A DNA stretch of 29,469 nt from CAZBBB01 sp964490005 (GTDB lineage: Bacteria > Planctomycetota > B15-G4), in contig CAZBBB010000033.1 of NCBI GenBank assembly GCA_964490005.1, positions 1 through 29,469 on the forward strand, given 5' to 3'. A program made the translations under genes and the position numbers. Shown in pieces: positions 22,342 through 29,469 of this stretch; position 1 is the stretch's first letter; every line of letters begins with the position of its first letter. Under the pieces are notes generated by a model that saw only the letters and a list, made by a program, of their open reading frames with translations, was not told the origin of the DNA and ran no database searches.

Positions 22342-25088
22342 CGCGCGCTCTCCTTGCGGGCACGTTCGAGCGCCGCCTCCGTGAAAATGCGCAGGCCGAA
22401 CTCCGGCCTGTAGCCGTGGATCTCCTTGGTGTCGAGCGCGCACATGTAGGCCACGATGTCGGCCGAGACGACCTGCCCCGGCACGAGGATCGGGAAGCCC
22501 GGCGGGTAGGGCGTCACGAAGCCGGCCGAGACCGGCTCCCGCCCCGACGCGATGAGCTCCTCGATCGGGCCGCCGATGGGCACGTACTCGACGAGCGCCT
22601 CGTCGCCCGTGAGCATGAAGGCGCGGCGCAGGTGCCCCTCGGGCGTGCCGCCCGGGTCGCCGCGGAACACGTCGTGGAAGCGCGAGAAGTCGGGCAGCGG
22701 CGGCAGCCGCGTCGTCAGGCCCGCGACGGCCTCCTCCCAGGCGCGGCGCTCGGCCGGGCCGTCGTCCTCGTGCTCCTCGTCGAGGCGGTGCGCCATGCGC
22801 ACGAGCACCTCGATCAGGTGCGCGACCGAGCTGCGCGTCGTGCCGATGTTGGTCATGAACAGCACGGTGTTGCGCGAGGTCTTGTTGATCTGGATGCCGT
22901 AGCGCGCCGCCAGCTCGTTGCGCCGGAAGGTGTCGCCGTCGATGCCGGTGCGGCCGATGAACAGGGTCAGGCGCGTGGGGTCGAGCACGAACTCGTCCTG
23001 CACCCAGGCCTGCTCCATCGGAGCCCAGCCGTGCTTGGCGTCGTAGTAGGCCTCCATTCCCGAAGGCCGGTACGCGGCCGGGATCATGTCCTTGGGCGGC
23101 AGGAAGCGGAACCAGCGCGAGAGCAGCGGGTTGCCCGCGACCTTCTCGCGCAGCACCATCGCCAGCTCGATCTGCTTGGCGACCATCTCGAAGCCCTCGA
23201 GCTCGCACTGCCGGCGGCCCACGTCGAGGCTCGCCAGGATCTGGTAGTTGGGCGAGGTCGAGGTGTGCGTCATGTAGGCGTCGTGGAAGGCGTGCTCGGC
23301 CGCGCCCCAGTCCTGGTCGAACACGTGGATCATCGAGCCCTGGCGCAGCGAGGTGAGCGTCTTGTGCGTGGACTGCGTGGCGTAGACGCGCACGCGCACC
23401 TGGTCGGGGTCGGGCATCGCGGCGCGGGCGGCCTCGTCGCTCGCGGCCCAGGCCGCGGCGTACTCGGGGCTCCGGTAGCGGTCGCGCAGCACGCGCGCCG
23501 CCGCCATCGCCGTGCGCCGCCGGTACAGCGGCGAGAAGCGCGCGAAGGCGAACCAGGCCTCGTCCCAGACGAAGACCAGGTCGGGCTTGATCGCCAGGCA
23601 CTCGTGCATCACGCGCTCGGGGTCGTACACGATCCCGTCGAAGGTGCAGTTCGTGAGCAGCAGCATGCGCACGCGGTCGAGCTTGCCGGCGGCCTTCAGC
23701 TCGAGCAGGTGGCGCTTGATCGACGCGAGCGGCACGGCGCCGTAGAACGACCAGTCGTGCAGCGGGTAGCTGTCGAGGTACACGACCTGCGCGCCGGCCA
23801 GCACGAGCGTGTAGTGGTGGCTCTTGTGGCAGTCGCGGTCGACGAGCGCGATGTCGCCGGGACGCGCGAGGGCCTGCACGACGATCTTGTTCGCGGTGCT
23901 CGTGCCGTTGGTGACGAAGAAGGTGCGGCGCGCGCCGAAGGCCCGCGCGGCGGCCTCCTGCGCCTCCTTGATCGAACCCTTGGGGTCGAGCAGCGAGTCG
24001 AGCCCGCCGCTCGTCGAGCTGGTCTCGGCCAGGAAGATGTTCAGGCCGTAGAAATCGGCCATGTCGCGGATCCAGTGGCTGTTGACCAGCGACTTGCCGC
24101 GCGAGATGGGCATGGCGTGGAACACGCCGGTGGGCTTGTCGGCGTACTCGCGCAGGGCCGTGAAGAAGGGCGTCCGGAAGCGCTCCTCGATGCCCCGCAG
24201 GATCGACAGGTGCAGCTCGAGGTAGTCCTCCTGGCGGTAGAAGATGCGCCGGAAGATCTGGCCCGCCGTGCTGGCCAGCTCCTCGACCGAGACGTCGGTC
24301 GCGAGGAACAGGTCGAGTTCGGGGCGCAGCTGCGCGAGCACGCTGCCCAGCGCGGTGCCGCGTTCGGCCGGGGTCATGCGCGAGATGGAGGCGTCGTCGA
24401 TGCCCGAGAGGTACTGCTGCAGCACCTCGAGGCGGTGCCGGCTGCGGAAGGGGAAGCCGTGGCGCACGACGACCGACTGGATGTTGAAGTTGAACAGCGC
24501 CGCGATGACGGCGTCCTCGAAGCTCGGCACGACGACGAGGTCGTAGACGAACTTGTCCTGCGTGCGGCGCGTCTCGCGGATGCCCTCGCGCAGCGCCGCC
24601 TCCTCGGGCGGACTGAGCGCGTCGACCACGAGCACCTCGAAGTAGGGCCGCGCGAAGGCGCCGCGCCGCCCGGCCGTCTCGGCGATCTCGTCCTCCTCCT
24701 CGCCCTCGGCCCAGTCGTCGCCGGGCAGCAGCGGGATGTGCCGCCGCCGGTAGCTGTGGTTGGAGATCGCGCGCACGGTGCGCGAGGTGATCGCCGCCAG
24801 CTCGCCGAACTCGCCCTGCTCGAACAGCAGGCACATGTGCCGGAAGGCCGGCATGCCGGGGAAGGCCCAGTAGCTCTCGATGGGTTCGAGCAGCTCGCGG
24901 ATCTCGAGCGCGCGGCGGCGCTGCTCGCGCGCCTCTTCCTCGCCGATGCGCTTCTCGGCCAGGCGGTCGACGCAGTTCTTGAACTCGTTCCAGGTGTCGG
25001 TGCGCAGGCGCGCGGCGCGGTAGTGCGCCGACAGGCTGGGGGCGGGGGCGACGCGCGGCGCGCCGACGGCGGCGGGGCCCCGCGTCAC
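22338..25088 (-). CDS. Large PLP-dependent Orn/Lys/Arg-decarboxylase-like enzyme
   Basis: A 916-residue fold-type I PLP enzyme, longer than AdiA or LdcI (about 715-755). Residues 1-320 are a helical N-terminal region plus a receiver-like wing domain. In the PLP domain, FFVTNGTSTANK (390-401) is the phosphate-binding loop, DRDCHKSHHY (418-426) and VWDEAWFAF (508-516) match the group III decarboxylases, and QSTHKTL carries the Schiff-base Lys K576. The usual PGHxxG segment before the PLP loop is replaced by MPISRGKSLVNSHW (about 326-339), so this is a divergent branch and arginine, lysine or ornithine cannot be named as substrate. The GTG start at 25088 overlaps the upstream stop codon (GTGA). 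It would produce a diamine or agmatine-like amine for the operon's other enzymes. Confidence 0.85.
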   Translation of the reverse strand: MTRGPAAVGAPRVAPAPSLSAHYRAARLRTDTWNEFKNCVDRLAEKRIGEEEAREQRRRALEIRELLEPIESYWAFPGMPAFRHMCLLFEQGEFGELAAITSRTVRAISNHSYRRRHIPLLPGDDWAEGEEEDEIAETAGRRGAFARPYFEVLVVDALSPPEEAALREGIRETRRTQDKFVYDLVVVPSFEDAVIAALFNFNIQSVVVRHGFPFRSRHRLEVLQQYLSGIDDASISRMTPAERGTALGSVLAQLRPELDLFLATDVSVEELASTAGQIFRRIFYRQEDYLELHLSILRGIEERFRTPFFTALREYADKPTGVFHAMPISRGKSLVNSHWIRDMADFYGLNIFLAETSSTSGGLDSLLDPKGSIKEAQEAAARAFGARRTFFVTNGTSTANKIVVQALARPGDIALVDRDCHKSHHYTLVLAGAQVVYLDSYPLHDWSFYGAVPLASIKRHLLELKAAGKLDRVRMLLLTNCTFDGIVYDPERVMHECLAIKPDLVFVWDEAWFAFARFSPLYRRRTAMAAARVLRDRYRSPEYAAAWAASDEAARAAMPDPDQVRVRVYATQSTHKTLTSLRQGSMIHVFDQDWGAAEHAFHDAYMTHTSTSPNYQILASLDVGRRQCELEGFEMVAKQIELAMVLREKVAGNPLLSRWFRFLPPKDMIPAAYRPSGMEAYYDAKHGWAPMEQAWVQDEFVLDPTRLTLFIGRTGIDGDTFRRNELAARYGIQINKTSRNTVLFMTNIGTTRSSVAHLIEVLVRMAHRLDEEHEDDGPAERRAWEEAVAGLTTRLPPLPDFSRFHDVFRGDPGGTPEGHLRRAFMLTGDEALVEYVPIGGPIEELIASGREPVSAGFVTPYPPGFPILVPGQVVSADIVAYMCALDTKEIHGYRPEFGLRIFTEAALERARKESAR

Positions 25089-25978
25089 GCCTGGCCCTCC
25101 TCGAGGGCGCGCGCCTCGCGGATCGAGCGCCGTGTCGGCGTGACGAGCGGCCCGAGGCTCCGCAGGTAGGCGTCGCCGGGCCCGCCCTCGCGATACACGC
25201 TGAAGTCGACCTTGCGGTCGCGGAAGCTCTTGAGCGGCTGCCCGAGGCCGAACAGGCCCATGTCGCGCCCGCGCCGCGAGGCGTCGATGTTCACGTCGAC
25301 GGGCATGATCTCCTCGCCGGCACCGGCCTCGTGCACCACCGTGCCGGTGGGGCGCACGATGATCGAGCGGCCGTAGCCGCCGTCGCCCACGCCGTTGACG
25401 TCGAAGAAGAAGCACTGGTTCTGCGCGGCCGAGGCGCGCGCGATGGCCAGCTCGATGTCGCGGTCGATGGTGTTCGTCATCGTGGGGTGCAGGATGACTT
25501 CGCAGCCCATCGCCGCCAGCGTGCGGGTGGTCTCCGGGAACCACATGTCGTAGCAGATGGACACGCCGAAGCGCCCGACCTTGGGGACGTCGAAGGCGAG
25601 GAACTCCTCGCCCGCCTCGACGCCCGCCTCGTAGGGGCGGAAGGGGAACATCTTGCGGTAGCGCCCGACGACCGTGCCGGCCGGGTTGATGACCGAGGCC
25701 GTGTTGAAGACCTGGTCGCCCGCCTGCTCGAAGATCGTGCCGGGCAGCAGCCACACGCCGTGCTTGGCCGCCATCTCGCAGAAGGACTTCTCGGCCGGGC
25801 CCGGCAGCGGCTGCGCGTGGGCCAGGCTGGGCCCGAAGGCGCACAGCTCGGAGAACATGACCATCTCGACCCACGGGAAGCGGGCCATGACGACGTCGAG
25901 CTTGTGCCGCATCATCGGCACGTTGTCGTGGCCGTAGCGCACGGCCATCTGCACGCCGGCGATCGCGAAGGGCCTCAT
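25085..25978 (-). CDS. Carbon-nitrogen hydrolase (nitrilase superfamily)
   Basis: A 297-residue enzyme with the Glu-Lys-Cys triad of the superfamily: E44 (MFSELCAFG), K109 (YRKMFPF) and C142 (ICYDMWFPET). Members include N-carbamoylputrescine amidase, omega-amidase and other aliphatic amidases; they hydrolyse a non-peptide C-N bond through a Cys thioester. The sequence does not decide among these. ATG 25978 overlaps the aminotransferase stop codon (ATGA) and the gene is coupled to the decarboxylase downstream. An N-carbamoylputrescine amidase role would need an agmatine deiminase, which is not in the window, so hydrolysis of another amide made by this operon is equally likely. Confidence 0.9.
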   Translation of the reverse strand: MRPFAIAGVQMAVRYGHDNVPMMRHKLDVVMARFPWVEMVMFSELCAFGPSLAHAQPLPGPAEKSFCEMAAKHGVWLLPGTIFEQAGDQVFNTASVINPAGTVVGRYRKMFPFRPYEAGVEAGEEFLAFDVPKVGRFGVSICYDMWFPETTRTLAAMGCEVILHPTMTNTIDRDIELAIARASAAQNQCFFFDVNGVGDGGYGRSIIVRPTGTVVHEAGAGEEIMPVDVNIDASRRGRDMGLFGLGQPLKSFRDRKVDFSVYREGGPGDAYLRSLGPLVTPTRRSIREARALEEGQA

Positions 25979-27294
25979 GCGGCGGCCTGCGCCTCGCGCA
26001 GCGCGCGCTCGAGCAGCCCGAGGCCTTCGTCGACGAGGGCGTCGTCCGCGCTGAGCGGCACGAGCATGCGGATGACGTTGCTGTACAGCCCGCAGGAGAG
26101 CACGATCAGGCCGAGCTGCGCCGCGCGCTGGCAGACGGCCTTGGTGAGCGCGGCGTCGGGCTCGCGCGTGGTGCGGTCGCGCACCAGCTCGATCGCGGTC
26201 ATCGCGCCCAGCGTGCGCACGTCGCCGAGGCAGGCGAAGCCCGGCTGCGCCGCCAGCGCGCCCAGGCGCGTCGTCATGCGCCGGCCGATGGCGGTCGCGC
26301 GCGCGCACAGCCCGAGGCGCTCGATCTCGTCGAGCACCGCGAGGCCCGCCGCGCAGGCGACCGGGTTGCCGCCGTAGGTGCCGCCGAGCCCTCCCGGGCC
26401 GGGCGCGTCCATGATGCGCGCGGTGCCGACGACGCCCGAGAGCGGCAGGCCGCCCGCGAGGCTCTTGGCGACGGTGATCAGGTCGGGCTTCACGCCCGAG
26501 TGCTCGATGCCGAACATCCTGCCGGTGCGCGCGAAGCCGGCCTGGATCTCGTCGGCGACCAGCACGATGCCGTGCTCGTCGCACAACGCGCGCAAAGAGC
26601 GCAGGAACTCGGCGGGCGCGGCGTAGAAGCCGCCTTCGCCGAGCACCGGCTCGATCACGATCGCCGCCACGCGCTCGGGCTCGATGTCGCCCTTGAACAG
26701 CCGCTCGATCGCGGCCAGCGAGGCCGCGCCGTCGACGCCGCGGTACTCGGCCGGGTAGGGCGCGTGGAACACCTCGCCCGGGAAGGGCCCGAAGCCCGTC
26801 TTGTAGGGGTTGACCTTGCCGGTCATGCCCAGCGTGAGCAGCGTGCGGCCGTGGAAGCCGCCCGTGAAGCAGATCACGCCGCTGCGCCCGGTGTGGGCGC
26901 GCGCGATCTTGACCGCGTTCTCGACGGCCTCGGCGCCGGTCGAGAAGAACACGCTCTTGGCCGGCCCCTCGCCGGGGAACAGCGCGTTGAGGCGTTCGGC
27001 CAGCGCCACGTAGACCTCGTAGGGCATGACCTGGAAGGACACGTGCGTGAAGCGCTGCAGCTGCGCCGCGATCGCCGCCTGCACGGCGGGATTGCCGTGG
27101 CCGACGTTCATCACGGCGATGCCGCTGGCGAAGTCGATCAGGCGGCGGCCCTCGGCGTCGACGATCTCGGCGCCGCAGGCCGAGCCGGCGAACACGGGCA
27201 GCGCGTGCGCGACGCCGCGCGCGACGGCCGCCTCGCGGCGGGCCATGAGTTGGCTGTTGGCGGCGCTCGCGCGCCCGGGAGCTGCGGTCTTCAT
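25975..27294 (-). CDS. Class III aminotransferase, 4-aminobutyrate (GABA) aminotransferase-like
   Basis: A 439-residue class III PLP aminotransferase, close to E. coli GabT in length (426). PLP-site elements are STGAEAVENAVKIAR (118-132), VLVADEIQAGFARTG with D248, and TVAKSLAGGLPLSGVVG with the Schiff-base K277. YGGNPVACAAGLAVL is the usual GGNP segment. It would transfer the terminal amino group of 4-aminobutyrate or a similar omega-amino compound to 2-oxoglutarate, giving a semialdehyde. The ATG start at 27294 overlaps the aldehyde dehydrogenase stop codon. The GabT assignment is likely but putrescine, ornithine or beta-alanine could also be substrates. Confidence 0.85.
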   Translation of the reverse strand: MKTAAPGRASAANSQLMARREAAVARGVAHALPVFAGSACGAEIVDAEGRRLIDFASGIAVMNVGHGNPAVQAAIAAQLQRFTHVSFQVMPYEVYVALAERLNALFPGEGPAKSVFFSTGAEAVENAVKIARAHTGRSGVICFTGGFHGRTLLTLGMTGKVNPYKTGFGPFPGEVFHAPYPAEYRGVDGAASLAAIERLFKGDIEPERVAAIVIEPVLGEGGFYAAPAEFLRSLRALCDEHGIVLVADEIQAGFARTGRMFGIEHSGVKPDLITVAKSLAGGLPLSGVVGTARIMDAPGPGGLGGTYGGNPVACAAGLAVLDEIERLGLCARATAIGRRMTTRLGALAAQPGFACLGDVRTLGAMTAIELVRDRTTREPDAALTKAVCQRAAQLGLIVLSCGLYSNVIRMLVPLSADDALVDEGLGLLERALREAQAAA

Positions 27295-28670
27295 GAGGTC
27301 TGCGCCACGTAGACGGTCTTGATGTTCACGAATTCGCGGATGCCGAAGGCCGAGAGCTCGCGTCCCCAGCCCGACTCCTTGATGCCGCCGAAGGGCAGCC
27401 GCGGGTCGCTGCGGACGAAGTCGTTCACGAACACGGCGCCGGCGTTCAGCTCGCGCGCCGCGAGGCGCTCGCCGCGCGCGACGTCGCGCGTGAAGACCGC
27501 GGCGCCGAGCCCGAAGCAGCTGTCGTTGGCGATCGCGACCGCGTCGGCCTCGTCGCGCGCGGGGAGGATCGAGGCCACCGGCCCGAAGGTCTCCTCGGCG
27601 TAGACGGCGTGCGCCCGCGTGACGCCGCCGAGCACGGTGGGCGGGTAGAAGGCGCCGGGCCCGGGCGGGACGACGCCGCCGAGCAGCAGTTTCGCGCCCG
27701 CCTTCACGCTGCGCTGCACCTGATCGTGCAGCTCGTCGCGCAGGTCGACGCGGGCCATCGGCCCCAGGTCGACGCCCTCGTCCTGCAGCGGGTCGCCGAA
27801 GGTCTTGCCGCGCATGGCCTCGACGACCAGCTCGGTGAAGCGCGGGAGCGCGTCCCGCACGACGATGAAGCGCTTGGCCGCGATGCAGCTTTGGCCGGTG
27901 TTGATCAGGCGGCTCGCCACGCAGGCCTTCGCGGCCAGTTCGAGGTCGGCGTCGGCCAGCACGAGGTAGGGGTCGCTGCCGCCGAGCTCGAGCACGCTGG
28001 GCTTGAGCACGCTCGCCGCCACGCCGGCCACGGCCTTGCCCGCCGGCGTGCTGCCGGTGAGCGTCACGGCCGCGACCTGCGGCGCGCGGATGATCTCGGC
28101 CACGCGCGCGCTGCCGACGGCGATGTTGGCGAACAGTCCCTCGGGCAGGCCGGCGTCGCGCCACAGCTGCTCCATCGCGACCGCGCTGCCCTGCACGTTG
28201 GCGGCGTGCTTGAGCAGCCCGCCGTTGCCGGCCATGAGCGCGGGCGCGGCGAAGCGGTAGACCTGCCACATCGGGAAGTTCCAGGGCATGACCGCGAGCA
28301 CGACGCCGAGCGGGTTGAAGGCCACGTAGCTGCTGCGCGCCTCGGTGGCGATCGGCTGCGGCGCGAGGAAGGCCTCGCCCTGCCGCGCGTAGTACTCGCA
28401 GACGAGCGCGCACTTCTCGACTTCGCCCCGGCCCTGCGCGAGCGGCTTGCCCATCTCCTCGGCCATCAGGCGCGCGTACTCGGGGGCGCGCTCGCGCAGC
28501 AGCTTCGCCGCGGCGTGCAGCACCGTCGCGCGCTGCGCGAAGCTGCCGGCCGCCCAGGCGCGCTGCGCCGCCGCGGCCCGTTCGAGGATCGCGCGCAGCG
28601 CGTCGGCGCTCGTCTCGGGCCACTCCCGGACGAGGCGTCCGGTCGCCGGATTGACGGTCTGCATCGACAT
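27291..28670 (-). CDS. Succinate-semialdehyde dehydrogenase-like aldehyde dehydrogenase
   Basis: A 459-residue NAD(P)-dependent aldehyde dehydrogenase. Key residues: N131 in MPWNFPMW, E228 in VLELGGSDP, and the nucleophile C262 in NTGQSCIAAKRF. The opening MQTVNPATG is that of the short GabD/Sad subfamily (about 455 residues). ATG 28670 is preferred because AAGGGAA lies about 5 nt upstream; an in-frame ATG at 28691 would add seven residues without a site. It is the first gene of the six-gene operon and pairs naturally with the GabT-like enzyme: omega-amino acid to semialdehyde to dicarboxylate, such as GABA to succinate (pathway knowledge; exact substrate inferred). Confidence 0.88.
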   Translation of the reverse strand: MSMQTVNPATGRLVREWPETSADALRAILERAAAAQRAWAAGSFAQRATVLHAAAKLLRERAPEYARLMAEEMGKPLAQGRGEVEKCALVCEYYARQGEAFLAPQPIATEARSSYVAFNPLGVVLAVMPWNFPMWQVYRFAAPALMAGNGGLLKHAANVQGSAVAMEQLWRDAGLPEGLFANIAVGSARVAEIIRAPQVAAVTLTGSTPAGKAVAGVAASVLKPSVLELGGSDPYLVLADADLELAAKACVASRLINTGQSCIAAKRFIVVRDALPRFTELVVEAMRGKTFGDPLQDEGVDLGPMARVDLRDELHDQVQRSVKAGAKLLLGGVVPPGPGAFYPPTVLGGVTRAHAVYAEETFGPVASILPARDEADAVAIANDSCFGLGAAVFTRDVARGERLAARELNAGAVFVNDFVRSDPRLPFGGIKESGWGRELSAFGIREFVNIKTVYVAQTS

Positions 28671-28693
28671 GGATTTCCCTTGGAAACGCACGA

Positions 28694-28732
28694 AAAGCGG
28701 CGACGCATCCTAACAAACGCGGAGGCCGCTTT
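28694..28732 (-). terminator. Hairpin between the selenoprotein gene and the aldehyde dehydrogenase operon
   Basis: Arms AAAGCGGC (28694-28701) and GCCGCTTT (28725-28732), 8 bp, extended by CG pairs with one bulge, and a 23-base loop that is locally AT-rich. It lies 34 bp past the selenoprotein stop codon and ends 24 bp before the aldehyde dehydrogenase start. It could end the upstream transcript or act as a leader element or operator for the operon. On the minus strand the loop contains TTAGGAT, a weak -10-like sequence. Confidence 0.35.
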
Positions 28733-28765
28733 CGACGCGGCCGCGCGCCGCGGCGCCCGGCGCGC

Positions 28766-29353
28766 TCAGCCCGCGTCGGGCTCGGGGTCGACGCCCAGTC
28801 CGTCCGCGACGCGGTTGATGTAGGCGAAGTACGCCGTGACCTGCGCGGCGTCGTGGATCGCGCGGTCGTCGAGCCCGACCGCGCGCAGCGCCTCGATGTC
28901 GCGCGCGTCGATCGCCGACGGACTCAGGCTCAGCTTCTCGGCGTAGCGCAGCAGCGCGAGCAGGCGCGGGCCGGGCGCCGCCGCGCTGCCCTGCGCGGCG
29001 ATGTCCTGCGCGAAGTCGGCGCCGCTCGCCGGCTCGTCGTCGCCGGCCGGCCGTCCGTCGCGCTCCTTGTCGACCTCGGCACGGAGGTCGGCCGCGTGGG
29101 CCGCCGTTCAGTAGAAGCACTCGTTGACGCGCGACACCGTGACGGCGATGGCCTCGCGCTCGACGCGCGTCAGCGGCGAGGGCCCGTGCATGAGCGCCTG
29201 GTAGAGCTGCAGCGAGGCGCCGAGCGCCGCCGGGTTGGGGCTCTGCAGCTCCAGGATCCGGTAGACTCGGCCGGCGCGCCGCACCGCGGCGTCGTACAGG
29301 CGGGCCAGTTCGCCCGTCGCCCCGGAGGGAGGAATGGTCGTGATGAAGGCCAT
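28766..29353 (-). CDS. AhpD-like peroxidase-related carboxymuconolactone decarboxylase family protein, probable selenoprotein (CxxU)
   Basis: Reading from ATG 29353, MAFITTIPPSGATGELARLY and LTRVEREAIAVTVSRVNECF are typical of the CMD/AhpD 'peroxidase-related' family, whose redox motif is CxYC followed by AH. Here codon 82 (29110-29108) is TGA at the second Cys: C79-F-Y-U82-T-A-A-H86. The same frame continues for 113 more codons with family-like sequence, including LLALLRYAEKLS and the C-terminal AQVTAYFAYINRVADGLGV, to a TGA at 28768-28766. Total 195 residues including Sec, normal for the family. E67, C79, U82 and H86 supply the expected proton-relay/peroxidatic set. A SECIS-type hairpin follows the UGA. 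Role: thiol/selenol-dependent peroxide reduction in the cytoplasm (family inference). Confidence 0.88.
29071..29090 (-). promoter_or_regulatory. Candidate bacterial SECIS hairpin
   Basis: In minus-strand sense, CGACCTC-CGTGCC-GAGGTCG forms a perfect 7-bp stem with a 6-base loop. It starts 17 bases after the in-frame UGA. The loop's second base is G (then U), 26 bases after the UGA, inside the 16-37 base window described for bacterial SECIS elements that bind SelB. It lies inside the coding sequence, as bacterial SECIS elements do. The prediction is by eye only. Confidence 0.7.
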
Positions 29354-29469
29354 GGCGGGCAGTCTAGGTTCCGCGCGCGAGGGCGCGCCACGGCGCGCGG
29401 CGCCGCCGCGCCCGCTCGCCGCCCTGCTCGCGCTCGCGCTCGCCGCGGTGGCGCTGGCGGACGGGCGCT
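29343..29469 (+). CDS. Start of a probable exported protein, cut by window end
   Basis: An open + frame starting at ATG 29343 (second in-frame ATG 29352) gives a short basic N-terminus with several Arg, then a Leu/Ala-rich hydrophobic stretch LAALLALALAAVALAD that looks like a signal peptide or first membrane segment. GGAGGGAGGA lies about 9 nt upstream of 29343. It is divergent from, and overlaps by about 11 bp, the 5' end of the selenoprotein gene. Only about 42 residues are visible, so no function can be given. The purine-rich site is also the complement of Pro/Ser codons of the opposite gene, so it may be accidental. Confidence 0.4.
   Translation, partial: MKAMAGSLGSAREGAPRRAAPPRPLAALLALALAAVALADGR

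Noticed and set aside
22416..25169. 917-codon + open frame opposite the decarboxylase
   Set aside because: Low-complexity antisense frame; the minus strand has intact PLP enzyme motifs.
29108..29110. TGA at codon 82 of the AhpD-like gene as a true stop or pseudogene mutation
   Set aside because: The stop replaces exactly the redox Cys, the downstream frame is intact to a normal family C-terminus, and a SECIS-like hairpin follows; Sec decoding explains all three.
28710..29120. 136-codon minus open frame overlapping the 3' part of the selenoprotein gene
   Set aside because: It is a shifted frame with Arg-rich composition; the Sec-containing frame gives recognisable family sequence.
1..29469. 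CRISPR arrays, tRNA or rRNA genes, insertion sequence transposases, phage genes
   Set aside because: No regularly spaced direct repeats, cloverleaf sequences, rRNA motifs or transposase/integrase motifs were found on reading both strands.

Overview
This is a very GC-rich bacterial window (GC not computed; third codon positions are almost saturated with G/C) from a Gram-negative-type organism. A run of 10 Ns at 6085-6094 shows a draft or metagenome-derived assembly. The lineage cannot be fixed from sequence alone. The secreted alpha/alpha-toroid (squalene-cyclase-like) protein, the insert-bearing Pst permeases and the probable selenoprotein would fit a Planctomycetota or deltaproteobacterial-type genome, but this is a weak inference.

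Layout. 1-2713: two divergent polytopic membrane proteins of the GT39/ArnT-like glycosyltransferase class, the first cut by the window edge. 2892-3941 (-): a radical SAM/SPASM enzyme. 4057-6807 (-): a tightly packed operon of a divergent ClpP-like protease, a YjgN/DUF898 membrane protein interrupted by the assembly gap, and a membrane-anchored M48 metallopeptidase. 6916-9820 (+): three genes linked by 4-bp overlaps: a sulfatase-fold lipoprotein candidate, a Rieske ferredoxin and the tRNA hydroxylase MiaE. 10002-16943 (+): a complete phosphate-uptake operon pstS-pstC-pstA-pstB-phoU, in which PstC carries a beta-propeller-like insert and PstA a coiled-coil insert. A possible Pho box lies upstream.

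16944-19792: a secreted toroid-domain protein gene flanked by two inverted copies of a 141-bp element. Each copy folds into the same nested hairpin. Where the copies differ inside stems, both sides of the pair change together, at 11 base pairs by my hand alignment. Each copy also sits just after the last gene of an operon in sense orientation, so it looks like a structured 3'-UTR RNA or a structured mobile repeat.

19793-28670 (-): six genes nearly all joined by ATGA/GTGA overlaps, transcribed in the order aldehyde dehydrogenase, GabT-like aminotransferase, nitrilase-fold amidohydrolase, large PLP-dependent decarboxylase, ATP-grasp ligase, C45-type Ntn acyltransferase/hydrolase. The set could make and break an amide of a diamine or omega-amino acid and feed a GABA-to-succinate route. 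No characterised pathway with exactly this content is known to me. This is the best candidate for an undescribed system.

28766-29353 (-): an AhpD/carboxymuconolactone-decarboxylase-family peroxidase whose second redox cysteine is encoded by an in-frame UGA. Homologous coding sequence continues for 113 codons, and a bacterial-type SECIS hairpin sits at the right distance. It is very probably a selenoprotein that automatic gene callers would truncate. A divergent secreted-protein gene starts at the right edge.
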